In this document: in pieces, positions 34,297-44,100 of the stretch
Position numbering within the stretch: position 1 is the stretch's first letter
Layout of the letters: every line of letters begins with the position of its first letter
Origin: Pseudovibrio sp. Tun.PSC04-5.I4
GTDB lineage: Bacteria > Pseudomonadota > Alphaproteobacteria > Rhizobiales > Stappiaceae
Assembly: GCF_900104145.1 (NCBI RefSeq)
Contig: NZ_FNLB01000006.1
Span: 2,864,501 to 2,928,500, forward strand
DNA length: 64,000 bases
Reading direction: 5' to 3'
Notes under the pieces: model-generated
What the model was told of the DNA's origin: nothing
Seen by the model: only the letters and a program-made list of their open reading frames with translations
The model's database searches: none
Position numbers and translations under genes: made by a program

Positions 34297-35447
34297 CAGA
34301 CCAGCTCAAACCCGGCATCCAGCGCATCTGCCAACCCCATGCCGACAGGATTTTCCAACTCACCCGATGCGATTGCATTGTGAAGTGTGTCGGTGTTGAA
34401 GATCATCAAGCTACCCATTTTCCATTCAAACAACATAACCTGCAGCACCATCATATTGGCGAAGAGTAACAAGCCATAAATGGGAATGAAAATGACATAG
34501 CCAAAAACGCCGAGTCCTTGGGGAAAGACAGATCCCGGGATTAAAGCACTCATATAGTCCAAATAAAATTGCACAGCCATGAATGTAACCGCAAAGCCAA
34601 CGAGAAGAAAAACAATATATATTCCATAGGCCGTGTAAAATTTAGCGGAACTAATATTGCTTCTCATCGTTACGTCGCCAATAAAAATGGAATTCGTTCG
34701 AAGCCGAAATATACGGGCCTGTATAAAGGGCCAGATAACAACAGCCGCTCCAAACGCCAAGAATAATGAAAACCAGAACTTACTCAACAGAGTTACAAAG
34801 GCAATGAGCAAGACAAAAACGGCCACATAGGCAGGCAAAAGGACAAGAAAGTAGTCTTTTGCTTCAGCCGTATACGACAATTCCTTATTTCCGTAAGAGC
34901 TGTTTTCAAAAAGAATTCTATCTAATTTCTCATAGCGTGCAGGCAACGCCAAGCCGAATGAAATTACCGACACAAAAGTCCAGAAAATCCAATGCCTAAC
35001 AAATTTCCAAGGAGACCCTTGCAGATTAAATCGAATTCCACGCCAACTTGTTCTTGTTAGTATGTATCTTCGGCGGCGGAAAATTGCATAGGGCGTTATT
35101 ACAATTAGACCCAACAGACTGAGTCCAGAGCCCAAATAAACAGCTTTCGGGCCCATGAATTGCAAGAAATAAATTGCAGCATAGAATGGCACTACAATTG
35201 TCATAGCAATCAGAAAACCAATAAACAGCTCCCGACCAGTGCCATGATACCGTAACTGATCACCACCAACTTTGATTGCAGACCAGAGAGCGCGGCGTAA
35301 TCCCGTCATGGCCCAAAATCGATAGATCCCCAATGTGACCATCGTTAATAGAACCCACTTCAGAATGGGGCTTAAAAGAGTTTTTCCTCTTACATGAACA
35401 AACGTTACATTGGAGGAAGAGACTTGATTTGTGGTTTCCATGATCAT
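34296..35447 (-). CDS. DUF898 (YjgN-like) membrane protein, copy 1
   Basis: A 383-residue multi-helix membrane protein of the YjgN/DUF898 family. The blocks LGIYRFWAMTGLRRALW and LRYHGTGRELFIGF are family hallmarks, followed by TRTSWRGIRFNLQG and about eight helices. The last 25 residues (IASGELENPVGMGLADALDAGF) are almost identical to those of copy 2. Function unknown. Its stop overlaps the start of the M48 gene (TGATG), a pairing that links DUF898 and M48 in one operon. Confidence 0.85.
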   Translation of the reverse strand: MIMETTNQVSSSNVTFVHVRGKTLLSPILKWVLLTMVTLGIYRFWAMTGLRRALWSAIKVGGDQLRYHGTGRELFIGFLIAMTIVVPFYAAIYFLQFMGPKAVYLGSGLSLLGLIVITPYAIFRRRRYILTRTSWRGIRFNLQGSPWKFVRHWIFWTFVSVISFGLALPARYEKLDRILFENSSYGNKELSYTAEAKDYFLVLLPAYVAVFVLLIAFVTLLSKFWFSLFLAFGAAVVIWPFIQARIFRLRTNSIFIGDVTMRSNISSAKFYTAYGIYIVFLLVGFAVTFMAVQFYLDYMSALIPGSVFPQGLGVFGYVIFIPIYGLLLFANMMVLQVMLFEWKMGSLMIFNTDTLHNAIASGELENPVGMGLADALDAGFELV

Positions 35448-35550
35448 TGCAAATAATTAGAATCCAACTGAGTGTACATTAAAGGGTTCTTATGTAACTA
35501 AGTGCGGTTTATTCAATATTCATTAGAGAACCCAATAGATTGCAGGTTCA

Positions 35551-36720
35551 TCAGATCAGATCAAATCCGGCATCCAGTGCGTCTGCCAAGCCCATGCCGA
35601 CAGGGTTTTCCAGCTCTCCCGATGCGATTGCATCGTGAAGCAAGTGAGTATTAAAGACTATCAGACTGGTCATTTTCCATTGAAACAACATCACATGCAG
35701 CACCATCATGTTGGCGAAGAACAGAACACCGTAGTAGAGAGCGAAAAAGGGGATACCGGCGAGCGTTGCGAAGTTAAAGAAAGACGCTTCGTCAGCTTTT
35801 AACCCTCCACCAGGCAGTCCGAGGCTCGCTAAGATCAGAGCTCCAATAGCCGCAACAATGCCAACACCAACACTCACAAGCAGACTGTGAATTAAGTAAG
35901 CACCGTAGAATTTTGACGCACGAATGTAACTTTCAAAACTTACGCCACCAATTTTAGTAGAGTTGGCCTGAAGGCGAAAAATTCGTGCAAAAACAAGCGG
36001 CCAGAGTACTAGAGAAGCAATGGGCCCAACGATCAACCCGAGTGTGAGACTGACAGCCATCAGAGCAGTTACGGTATACCCAACAAAAGCAAGCGCATAA
36101 GCTGGGAAAAGAGCCTCAAAGTACTGCGATGGCGTTGCTGTATAGGAAAACTTTATATTTCCAAAATGACTATTGTTCGCCAGAAATCTGTCCAGTTTTG
36201 CGAACCTCCACGGCAGTGCAATACCTAGAGTGAGCACAGAGAGCACAGTCCAAAACAGCCATATGCGAACATAGGCCCATGCAGAGCCTTGCATATGAAA
36301 CCGAATACCGCGCCAGCTGGTTCTTGTAAGCAGGTACCGCCGGCGGCGAAACAGTGCATATGGCGTGAGAAGGAAGCCAACGACGAACATTAAGCCAATG
36401 CCAATTATCGTTGCTACGGGTCCTAAAAACTGAAGGCCGAAACCTAGAGCATAGAACGGAATAAGAATTGCCATGGCTAGCAAAAAGCCGCGGAATAGCT
36501 CTTTGCCAGTGCCGTGGTACCGGAGGTTATCTCCATCCACATGCGTTGCTGCCCAAAGCGAGCGACGTAGACCGGTCATCGCCCAGAAACGGTAAATCCC
36601 AAGCGTCGCGACTGTCAAAGTTACCCATTTGAGAACGGCGGCAATAAACGAGCCTCTGGAAAATCGAACAAAGCTCTTTTTCGGGGCAACCGGATCAATG
36701 GGAGCGGCTTCACTCGTCAT
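35551..36720 (-). CDS. DUF898 (YjgN-like) membrane protein, copy 2
   Basis: A 389-residue paralogue of the neighbouring gene with the same blocks (LGIYRFWAMTGLRRSLW, LRYHGTGKELFRGF, TRTSWRGIRFHMQG) and the same C-terminus. The copies diverge most in the membrane helices between residues about 230 and 330, so the duplication is not recent. I chose ATG 36720 behind TTGGAG; in-frame TTG 36732 and ATG 36726 exist. First gene of the three-gene unit. Confidence 0.85.
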   Translation of the reverse strand: MTSEAAPIDPVAPKKSFVRFSRGSFIAAVLKWVTLTVATLGIYRFWAMTGLRRSLWAATHVDGDNLRYHGTGKELFRGFLLAMAILIPFYALGFGLQFLGPVATIIGIGLMFVVGFLLTPYALFRRRRYLLTRTSWRGIRFHMQGSAWAYVRIWLFWTVLSVLTLGIALPWRFAKLDRFLANNSHFGNIKFSYTATPSQYFEALFPAYALAFVGYTVTALMAVSLTLGLIVGPIASLVLWPLVFARIFRLQANSTKIGGVSFESYIRASKFYGAYLIHSLLVSVGVGIVAAIGALILASLGLPGGGLKADEASFFNFATLAGIPFFALYYGVLFFANMMVLHVMLFQWKMTSLIVFNTHLLHDAIASGELENPVGMGLADALDAGFDLI

Positions 36721-36856
36721 CACCATCTCCAAAAAATCAAATAGACGACACTATCTTTAGTTTCGTTTTTGACTGCGCGCAAACCGCTCTTCTTTGTTGA
36801 GGGAAATTCGTTCAAAGTCGCATTCGCGAGAGAAATGGTTGAAATTTTTGAATACC

Positions 36857-36893
36857 AAATCAAAACAGGCGTACTCATAATTGGGTACGCCTG
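36857..36893 (-). terminator. Rho-independent terminator of the cho operon
   Basis: Perfect 9-bp arms (36893-36885 with 36874-36866) are followed on the leftward strand by TTTTGATTT, 25 bases after the choV stop. Confidence 0.8.
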
Positions 36894-36917
36894 CTTCACT
36901 ACATGATATCGATTCGT

Positions 36918-37961
36918 TTAAACGAAGCAGTCCATGATTTCTTGCTCACGGATGATGCCAATTGGTTGATTATTTCTGAACACTGCAACGGGACCAGAAC
37001 TTTTGCGTTTCAGCTCAATCACTTCGCGGATGGTTTGCTTTGCAGAGCATTTCGGCATCTCGGCAACACTGACAGAAAGCTCTGCCTTGACTTCATCGTA
37101 AGGCGTCATGACATCTTCGGCGTGAAGGACATTCAGCGGATTCATGTGCGCGACGAAGGATCTAACGTACTCATCAGCCGGTTTTTTGACGATTTCCTGC
37201 GGAGTGCCGATCTGCACCACATGACCACCTTCCATGATCGCGATGCGGTTACCGATTTTAGCGGCTTCATCAAGATCATGGCTTACGAACACGATGGTTC
37301 TGTGCAGTTTTTCTTGAAGATCCAACAGTTCATCTTGCAAACGGCTTCGGATAAGAGGGTCCAGAGCAGAAAACGGTTCATCCATGAGAAGGATAGGGGC
37401 GTCTGTTGCAAATGCGCGAGCCAAGCCAACGCGCTGCTGCATTCCGCCAGAAAGCTCATGAACGTATTTATCACCCCAGCCACCGAGCCCTACAAGCTCC
37501 AACTGCTCTTCTACACGCTGCAACCGCTCAATTTTTGGAACGGATGCTAGCTCCAGACCGAAGCCCACGTTATCACGCACTGTGCGCCAAGGCAGAAGGC
37601 CGAATTGCTGGAAGACCATGGCAACACGTTCGCGGCGCAGCTTGCGCAGACGACTTGAAGAACATGTTGTTGGGTTCACTTGTTCGTCTTTATCGGCAAC
37701 CAGCACTTCACCACGGCAAACCTTGTTCAGGCCGTTGATAGCGCGGAGCAGGGTAGATTTGCCCGAGCCAGACAACCCCATGAGCACAAGGAGTTCACCT
37801 TGCTGCACGTCGAAAGTTGCATTTGCTACGCCAACCAACTGGCCGGTTTGCTCTTGTATTTCAGAACGAGATTTTCCCTCATCAATTAATGAGAGAGCAG
37901 CTTCTGGATTTCCGCCAAAAACAACGGAAAGATTATTAAAAGAGACAACTGGATTGGTCAT
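36918..37961 (-). CDS. choV: Choline ABC transporter ATP-binding protein
   Basis: A 347-residue ATPase of the quaternary-amine (ProV/ChoV) type. Walker A is GLSGSGKSTLLRAING, the signature LSGGMQQRVGLARAFA and Walker B ILLMDEPFSALDPL. The N-terminal extension with GKSRSEIQEQTGQLVGV and a C-terminal CBS-like regulatory tail (GPVAVFRNNQPIGIIREQE) fit ChoV. It energises import of choline. ATG overlaps the choW stop (ATGA). Confidence 0.92.
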   Translation of the reverse strand: MTNPVVSFNNLSVVFGGNPEAALSLIDEGKSRSEIQEQTGQLVGVANATFDVQQGELLVLMGLSGSGKSTLLRAINGLNKVCRGEVLVADKDEQVNPTTCSSSRLRKLRRERVAMVFQQFGLLPWRTVRDNVGFGLELASVPKIERLQRVEEQLELVGLGGWGDKYVHELSGGMQQRVGLARAFATDAPILLMDEPFSALDPLIRSRLQDELLDLQEKLHRTIVFVSHDLDEAAKIGNRIAIMEGGHVVQIGTPQEIVKKPADEYVRSFVAHMNPLNVLHAEDVMTPYDEVKAELSVSVAEMPKCSAKQTIREVIELKRKSSGPVAVFRNNQPIGIIREQEIMDCFV

Positions 37962-38803
37962 TTGTTGCCCTTATCTTCTGAGCCCTTGAAGAAGCGATCG
38001 AGCACAATTGCAATCAACACGATTGCGATGCCAACCTCAAACCCTTTTGCGATGTTCACCGTGTTCAGCGCACGAAGTGTCGGTACACCAAGGCCATCTG
38101 CGCCAACGAGGGCAGCAATCACGACCATAGACAGGGATAACATGATGGTTTGTGTGAGGCCTGCCATGATGTTTGGCAGCGCATACGGGAGCTCAATTTT
38201 GAAGAGCTTCTGCCAGTAAGTCGCGCCAAAAGCTTCACCAGCCTCCAACAAATGAGTAGGTGTGGAGGCAACGCCAATCTGAGTAAGGCGGATCGAAGCG
38301 GGCAGGGCGAAAACAACAGTTGAGATCAGACCCGGTACGACACCAAGCCCGAACAGGATCAGGGCGGGGATCAGGTAAACAAATGTCGGGATCGTCTGCA
38401 TCAAGTCCAAAATAGGACGCACCCAAGCGAAGAATTTGGGGTGATGCGCTGAGTAAACTCCAACAGGAATACCGATCAGCATACAGATGAAGGTCGAACA
38501 CAGGATCAGAGCCAGCGTCTCTGTGGTTTCATCCCAATAGCCCTGATTGATGATCAACAGAAGGCTAAACACAACAAACCCCGTGAAAACGAAGGATCGT
38601 CTGACAACAAATGCAAGGCTTGCTGTCATCACAACAATCCCAAGCGGGTGAGGGGCTTGTAACAGCCAAAGAACGCTTTCGATAAGCCATTCAATAGCAA
38701 CAGAAATTGCATCAAAAAAGCCACTTGCATTGTCGGTGAGCCAGTCAACTGCCCATTTGGCCCATTTGCCGATGGGTAGTTTGTGCTCTGTCAGCCACTC
38801 CAC
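37958..38803 (-). CDS. choW: Choline ABC transporter permease
   Basis: A 281-residue inner-membrane permease of the ProW/ChoW type. It has a soluble-looking N-terminus, about six helices, and the coupling region LLEAGEAFGATYWQKLFKIELPYALP. Start is GTG 38803 with GAGG seven bases upstream. Confidence 0.9.
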   Translation of the reverse strand: MEWLTEHKLPIGKWAKWAVDWLTDNASGFFDAISVAIEWLIESVLWLLQAPHPLGIVVMTASLAFVVRRSFVFTGFVVFSLLLIINQGYWDETTETLALILCSTFICMLIGIPVGVYSAHHPKFFAWVRPILDLMQTIPTFVYLIPALILFGLGVVPGLISTVVFALPASIRLTQIGVASTPTHLLEAGEAFGATYWQKLFKIELPYALPNIMAGLTQTIMLSLSMVVIAALVGADGLGVPTLRALNTVNIAKGFEVGIAIVLIAIVLDRFFKGSEDKGNK

Positions 38804-38964
38804 GGGAAACCTCTGATTTTATTATTGTGTTTCAGCGTGTTAACGCCTTGGACAAGACCTAAGCAACACGTGTTCTCTCAAAGAGAGACAGGCTGCTCAG
38901 GCCCTTCGATATTGCGCGTATTCTCTTGCGAAACCTATATCTGTTTTTCAGGAGGCTACGCTAA

Positions 38965-38996
38965 GAGGCGGAGCGCGAGTTCATCGCGTCCACCTC
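38965..38996 (-). other. Hairpin in the choX-choW gap
   Basis: A 13-bp stem with one bulged C and one G-U pair and a 5-base loop, 22 bases after the choX stop on the leftward strand. There is no T tract. The 215-base gap otherwise holds no gene. Likely a stabiliser of the choX message. Confidence 0.6.
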
Positions 38997-39018
38997 AAGA
39001 TAATTTTGGTTGTGACGC

Positions 39019-39975
39019 TTAGAGGCCGAATGCTGCTTTTGCAGTCGCCAAACCATCTTTACCGTCAAACGTTGTTACGCCAGCAAGCCATTTATCAAGA
39101 GACTCAGGGTTTTTCTTGATCCATGCAGTCGCTGCATCTGCTGGCTCTTCACCATCATTCAGGATTGAGTTCATGATCTCGTTCTCCATAGACAGGGAGA
39201 AGGTGAGGTTCTGAAGGAACTTGCCCATATTCGCACATTCAGCAGAATAGCCTGCACGTGTGTTGGTGAGAACGTCTGCGCCACCGAAATTTGGGCCGAA
39301 GAAATCATCGCCGCCGGTAAGATACTTCAATTCAAAGTTTGAGTTCATCGGGTGCGGCGCCCAACCGAGGAAGACGATATCTTCGTGTTTGCGCGTTTTG
39401 CGCGCAACCTGAGACAACATGCCAGCTTCAGAGGATTCAACGAGCTCGATATTTTTCAGACCGAATGCATTTTTCGCGATCATATCGAGGATAAGACGGT
39501 TGCCATCGTTACCGGCTTCAATGCCGTAAATATCGCCATCAAGGCTTTTGGAAAATTTCGCGATATCTGAAAAATCCTTGAGACCCTTGTCGTAAGTATA
39601 CTTAGGAACCGCCAATGTATACTTGGCACCGGTCAGATTGGTTTGAATGGTATCAACAGTGCCAGCTTTACGATATTTCGCGATATCAGCTTCCATTGTT
39701 GGCATCCAGTTGCCAAGAAATACATCAATATCATTATTTTCTAAGGAGGCGTAAGTTACTGGAACTGAAAGTACTTTTATATCTGTTTCATAACCTAACG
39801 TATCCAGCACTGACGTCGCAGTTGCCGTGGTCGCAGTGATATCGGTCCAACCCACATCTGAGAAGCGAACAGTTTTACACGCTTCGGCTTCTACGGCGAG
39901 AGCTGACCCAGTGACCAGTAATAATACTGAAGCAGATGTAGAAAGTTTCTTTATAAGACCGCTAGCAACTGTCAT
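39019..39975 (-). CDS. choX: Periplasmic choline-binding protein
   Basis: A 318-residue binding protein of the OpuAC/ChoX family. The signal peptide ends around GSALA-VEAEACKT. Mature blocks such as VRFSDVGWTDITATTATATSV, NDIDVFLGNWMPTME and FLGWAPHPMN supply the aromatic residues that box quaternary amines in this family. Choline specificity is supported by the adjacent betI-betA-betB genes. RBS GGGAG, ATG 39975. Confidence 0.92.
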   Translation of the reverse strand: MTVASGLIKKLSTSASVLLLVTGSALAVEAEACKTVRFSDVGWTDITATTATATSVLDTLGYETDIKVLSVPVTYASLENNDIDVFLGNWMPTMEADIAKYRKAGTVDTIQTNLTGAKYTLAVPKYTYDKGLKDFSDIAKFSKSLDGDIYGIEAGNDGNRLILDMIAKNAFGLKNIELVESSEAGMLSQVARKTRKHEDIVFLGWAPHPMNSNFELKYLTGGDDFFGPNFGGADVLTNTRAGYSAECANMGKFLQNLTFSLSMENEIMNSILNDGEEPADAATAWIKKNPESLDKWLAGVTTFDGKDGLATAKAAFGL

Positions 39976-40192
39976 GTAAATCTCCCAAATTTCTGTATTT
40001 ATTTAATAAAGCCGGGAATTTGTATAGAATACATGACCTAACCTTATCCCAGCAAGTAATTAAATTTTCAAATTTCGTTATTCATATAAGCTATTAAAGA
40101 CCCACTGGTCTAAAGGCAAGGACTTGCCAGCATATAAATTACGCTGAACTAGAAAGGATTACTTTTCAAAACCTCCAAAATGGTCTAGTAAC

Positions 40193-40224
40193 TATTTTTA
40201 TTGATTGAACGTTCAATAAAAATA
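40193..40224. promoter_or_regulatory. BetI operator between choX and betI
   Basis: The core ATTGAACGTTCAAT (40204-40217) is a perfect 14-base palindrome and matches the kind of site described for BetI. Outer arms TATTTTTATTG and CAATAAAAATA (40193-40203, 40214-40224) form a second, interlocked inverted repeat. It lies 30 bases upstream of betI and about 220 upstream of choX, so BetI could control both directions. Confidence 0.8.
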
Positions 40225-40247
40225 ACCTTACAGAGAGTTCAACGCGC

Positions 40248-40850
40248 ATGCCTAAAGTTGGAATGGAAGAGGAACGGAAAACCTCGATCATTATGGGGAC
40301 GATTAAAGCAATCCATGAGAATGGATATGCAGACACAACGATGTCCCTAATCGCCAAAAATGCGGGCGTGTCCACTGGCTTACCGCATCACTACTTCGGC
40401 TCTAAAGCTGCCGTTTTCAACGCAACTATGAGCTATCTGTTGAGTGATCTGAGCAAACAATCTCGCTCCAAGTTGCTAAAGGCGAAAACGCCCCAAGAGC
40501 GCATTCACGCGATCATTCATACCAATTTCAGTGGAGACCAATTTCAGCCCTCCATCATCTCGGCATGGTTAGCGTTTTATATTCTGGCGCGGACTGAACC
40601 TCAAACCAAGCGTCTGTTGCGGGTCTATCACCGCAGGCTCGTCTCCAACCTAACTTTTGAGTTTCATCGCGTGACTGATGCAGTTTCTGCACGGAATGCT
40701 GCCGAAGGCACAGCGGCTATGATTGATGGGCTGTGGCTGCAGCGGGTACTGACCGATTCAGCACCTGAAAGTGCCCCCGTTACGGGGTTGGTTCAGGACT
40801 ACGTGATAAAATGCTTTGCCTCCTTCGATGCGAAGGCCACTGCAAAATAA
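40248..40850 (+). CDS. betI: TetR-family repressor of betaine genes
   Basis: A 200-residue TetR regulator. The helix-turn-helix is TMSLIAKNAGVSTGLPHHYFGSK split over residues about 31-53; the HHYFGSK ending is typical of BetI. BetI represses choline oxidation genes until choline is present. The gene starts the betI-betA-betB operon and lies directly behind the operator. Confidence 0.92.
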   Translation: MPKVGMEEERKTSIIMGTIKAIHENGYADTTMSLIAKNAGVSTGLPHHYFGSKAAVFNATMSYLLSDLSKQSRSKLLKAKTPQERIHAIIHTNFSGDQFQPSIISAWLAFYILARTEPQTKRLLRVYHRRLVSNLTFEFHRVTDAVSARNAAEGTAAMIDGLWLQRVLTDSAPESAPVTGLVQDYVIKCFASFDAKATAK

Positions 40851-40884
40851 GAAACGGAACACGGCGGAAAGCCCAAGAGATAAC

Positions 40885-42537
40885 ATGACAGCAGATTTCA
40901 TTATTATTGGTGCCGGTTCAGCTGGCTGCGCCCTCGCCAATCGTCTCTCAGAAGACCCCAAGAACAAAGTCCTCCTTCTGGAGTTTGGCGGAACAGATAT
41001 TGGGCCGTTCATCCAGATGCCTGCGGCTCTGTCTTACCCTATGAACATGTCTCGCTATGATTGGGGCTATAAGAGCGCTCCTGAGCCTCACCTTGGCGGC
41101 CGGAAGCTTGCGTTGCCACGTGGTAAGGTGATGGGCGGTTCCTCCTCCATCAACGGCATGGTCTATGTGCGCGGCAATGCCTGTGACTTTGACACCTGGG
41201 AAGAGATGGGCGCCAAGGGCTGGGGTTACAACAATGTGCTGCCTTACTACCAACGTCTTGAGAATGCGCAATCTGGAGAGGCTGGCTGGCGTGGTAAATC
41301 CGGTCCACTGCATGTTGCACACGGAACCCGCTGGAACCCGTTGTACGATGCCTTTGTGACTGCTGGCGAGCAGGCTGGTTACGCTCAAACTGACGATTAC
41401 AATGGGTATCGCCAGGAAGGCTTCGGCGATATGGAGATGACCGTTTATAAAGGTCGTCGCTGGTCCGCGGCAAACGCCTACCTGAAGCCAATCAAAAACC
41501 GCGCAAACCTGCAAATTATCTCAGGAGCAAATGCTCAACGCATTCTCATGGACGGCAAACGTGCAATCGGCGTTGAATATTTGCAGGGCGGCGAACTGAA
41601 GACTGCAAAATGTACACGCGAGGTCATCGTATCAGCCTCCTCCATTAACTCACCAAAGCTATTGATGCATTCTGGCATTGGCGACGGAGCAGCTCTCTCT
41701 CAATTGGGCATTGAAGTTGTTGCGGACCGCAAAGGCGTTGGCGCCAACTTGCAGGACCATCTGGAACTTTACATTCAGCAGGCCTGTGTGCAGCCGATTA
41801 CCCTGTTTAAATACTGGAATTTGATTTCGAAGGGGCTCATTGGGGCGCAGTGGTTATTCCAGAAAACCGGACTGGGCACGACGAACCACTTTGAGACCTG
41901 TGGGTTTATCCGCTCCAAAGAAGGCGTGAAATACCCCGATATTCAGTTCCACTTCCTGCCATTTGCCGTGCGTTATGATGGTAAGGCCGCAGCTGAAGGC
42001 CATGGCTATCAGGTTCACGTTGGCCCTATGCGTTCCAAGTCTCGCGGCGCGGTCACCCTGAATTCTGCGAGTCCGATGGATAAACCTGACGTTCAGTTCA
42101 ATTACATGAGCCACGAAGATGACTGGGCAGACTTCCGCCAGAGCATTCGCCTTACACGCGAAATCTTCGGTCAAGCTGCGTTTGATCCGTTCCGTGGCAA
42201 AGAAATCCAACCGGGCAGCACTGTTCAGAGCGATGATCAACTTGATGCATTCATCAAGGAACACGTAGAAAGCGCTTTCCATCCCTGTGGCACCTGTAAG
42301 CTGGGTGATGCAGAGGATGAAATGGCTGTGGTGGATAGCGAAACAAAGGTTATTGGTGTTGAGGGGATTCGTGTTGCTGACAGCTCCATCTTCCCGCAAA
42401 TAACCAATGGTAACTTGAACGCTCCGTCCATTATGGTTGGCGAGAAGGCCGCTGACCATATTCTTGGTAAAGGTATGCTTCCTGCCAGTGACAAGCAGGC
42501 TTGGGTACACCCAAACTGGCAGACAGAACAACGATAA
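40885..42537 (+). CDS. betA: Choline dehydrogenase
   Basis: A 550-residue GMC flavoprotein oxidising choline to betaine aldehyde at the inner membrane. It has the FAD loop IIIGAGSAGCALANRLS, the GMC signature GKVMGGSSSINGMVYVRG and the catalytic-histidine block SAFHPCGTCKLG. Length is normal for BetA. The frame is open from 40816 within betI, but ATG 40885 has AAGAGA and gives the standard N-terminus. Confidence 0.94.
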   Translation: MTADFIIIGAGSAGCALANRLSEDPKNKVLLLEFGGTDIGPFIQMPAALSYPMNMSRYDWGYKSAPEPHLGGRKLALPRGKVMGGSSSINGMVYVRGNACDFDTWEEMGAKGWGYNNVLPYYQRLENAQSGEAGWRGKSGPLHVAHGTRWNPLYDAFVTAGEQAGYAQTDDYNGYRQEGFGDMEMTVYKGRRWSAANAYLKPIKNRANLQIISGANAQRILMDGKRAIGVEYLQGGELKTAKCTREVIVSASSINSPKLLMHSGIGDGAALSQLGIEVVADRKGVGANLQDHLELYIQQACVQPITLFKYWNLISKGLIGAQWLFQKTGLGTTNHFETCGFIRSKEGVKYPDIQFHFLPFAVRYDGKAAAEGHGYQVHVGPMRSKSRGAVTLNSASPMDKPDVQFNYMSHEDDWADFRQSIRLTREIFGQAAFDPFRGKEIQPGSTVQSDDQLDAFIKEHVESAFHPCGTCKLGDAEDEMAVVDSETKVIGVEGIRVADSSIFPQITNGNLNAPSIMVGEKAADHILGKGMLPASDKQAWVHPNWQTEQR

Positions 42538-42552
42538 GTGTTGGAACAAAAA

Positions 42553-44049
42553 ATGACTAAGACAGATAATCTGACAAATGCCGCTCTCCGCGCGCAACCA
42601 AAAGCATCCCACTTTATTGGTGGCACTTACGTTGAAGATACGATGGGTGAGGAGATCCTGAGCCTTTATCCGGCCACGCAGGAAATTATCGCCCGCGTTC
42701 ACTCTGCGACACCTGCAATCATTACAAAAGCAGTAGCTGCGGCACGGACCGGTTTTGCGATCTGGCGCTGCATGGCTCCAGTTGAGCGTTCCCGGATTCT
42801 GCGCAAGGCTGCGGACCTTATGCGTGAACGCAACCGTGAACTTTCCGAGTTAGAAACGCTGGATACCGGTAAGCCTCTGCAGGAAACCTTGGTTGCAGAT
42901 GCGAGTTCTGGTGCAGAAGCGCTTGAATATTTCGCCAGCATTGCAGCAACTGCAAATGGTGAGCATATCGACCTTGGTGGCTCTTATGCCATCACCAAAC
43001 GCGAACCGCTGGGGATCTGCCTTGGTCTCGGCGCTTGGAACTATCCTATCCAGATTGCAGCTTGGAAAGCAGCACCAGCATTGGCTGCCGGCAATTCGAT
43101 GATCTTCAAACCATCTGAAGTGACTTGCCTTTCTGCATTGAAGCTTGCTGAGATTTTTTGTGAGGCGGGCCTTCCAGACGGCGTGTTCAACGTGGTTCAA
43201 GGCACCCGCGAGGCGGCGGCGACATTGGTTTCCCATCCTGATATTGCCAAAATTTCACTGACTGGTTCCGTGCCAACAGGCATGAAGGTTGCTGAAAAAG
43301 CAGCCTCTGATCTGAAACATGTGAGCCTTGAACTGGGTGGCAAATCTCCCATCATCGTGTTTGAAGACAGCGACATCGACAACGCAGTTGCTGCTGCCAT
43401 GAATGGAAACTTCTATTCAACAGGGCAGGTGTGTTCCAACGGCACACGGGTTTTCGTTCACACATCCATCAAGGAAGAGTTTCTGAAACGCCTGAAAAAA
43501 CGAACTGAAAAGATCATTATTGGTGATCCCCTTAATGAAGACACCCAGTTAGGCCCACTCGTTTCCAAGGCTCAGCTGGAAAAAGTGATGGACTACATCG
43601 CGATCGGCCAGAGCGAAGGTGCAATTCTGCATTGTGGTGGTGGACGCCCGCAGATCAACGGACTTGGTCGCGGTCTGTTTGTGGAACCAACAGTTTTCAC
43701 TGAGGTCAAAGACGACATGCGCATTGCTTGCGAAGAAATCTTTGGCCCAGTGATGTGTGTGATCGATTTTGAGGAAGAGGGTGAAGTCATCCGCCGCGCC
43801 AATAACACCGAGTTCGGTTTGGCTGCAGCTGTGTTCACTAAGGACATTCAGCGTGCTTACCGCGTTATTGATCAACTGGAAGCAGGTACATGCTGGATCA
43901 ATAACTACAACTTGACACCTGTTGAGATGCCATTTGGAGGGTTCAAGAACTCCGGTATTGGACGCGAGAACGGTCACTGGGCGCTGGACCAATATTCTCA
44001 GGTGAAGAGCATTTATGTTGAGATGGGTGATGTAGAAGCGGCTTGGTAG
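42553..44049 (+). CDS. betB: Betaine aldehyde dehydrogenase
   Basis: A 498-residue aldehyde dehydrogenase making glycine betaine from betaine aldehyde. The NAD site region GLGAWNYPIQIAAWK, the catalytic Glu in LELGGKSPIIVFED and the catalytic Cys in STGQVCSNGTRVFV are present. The C-terminal NNYNLTPVEMPFGGFKNSG block is typical. ATG 42553 follows GGAA; GTG 42538 overlaps the betA end and is less likely. Confidence 0.94.
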   Translation: MTKTDNLTNAALRAQPKASHFIGGTYVEDTMGEEILSLYPATQEIIARVHSATPAIITKAVAAARTGFAIWRCMAPVERSRILRKAADLMRERNRELSELETLDTGKPLQETLVADASSGAEALEYFASIAATANGEHIDLGGSYAITKREPLGICLGLGAWNYPIQIAAWKAAPALAAGNSMIFKPSEVTCLSALKLAEIFCEAGLPDGVFNVVQGTREAAATLVSHPDIAKISLTGSVPTGMKVAEKAASDLKHVSLELGGKSPIIVFEDSDIDNAVAAAMNGNFYSTGQVCSNGTRVFVHTSIKEEFLKRLKKRTEKIIIGDPLNEDTQLGPLVSKAQLEKVMDYIAIGQSEGAILHCGGGRPQINGLGRGLFVEPTVFTEVKDDMRIACEEIFGPVMCVIDFEEEGEVIRRANNTEFGLAAAVFTKDIQRAYRVIDQLEAGTCWINNYNLTPVEMPFGGFKNSGIGRENGHWALDQYSQVKSIYVEMGDVEAAW

Positions 44050-44100
44050 GTCGCCTCTGATCATTTGCTAATGAATACGGGAGTAGGTGAGGCGGCTTAC

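Noticed and set aside
44050..44096. Terminator between betB and the type I adaptor gene
   Set aside because: The 8-bp arms enclose a loop of about 30 bases and no T tract follows, too weak to call.
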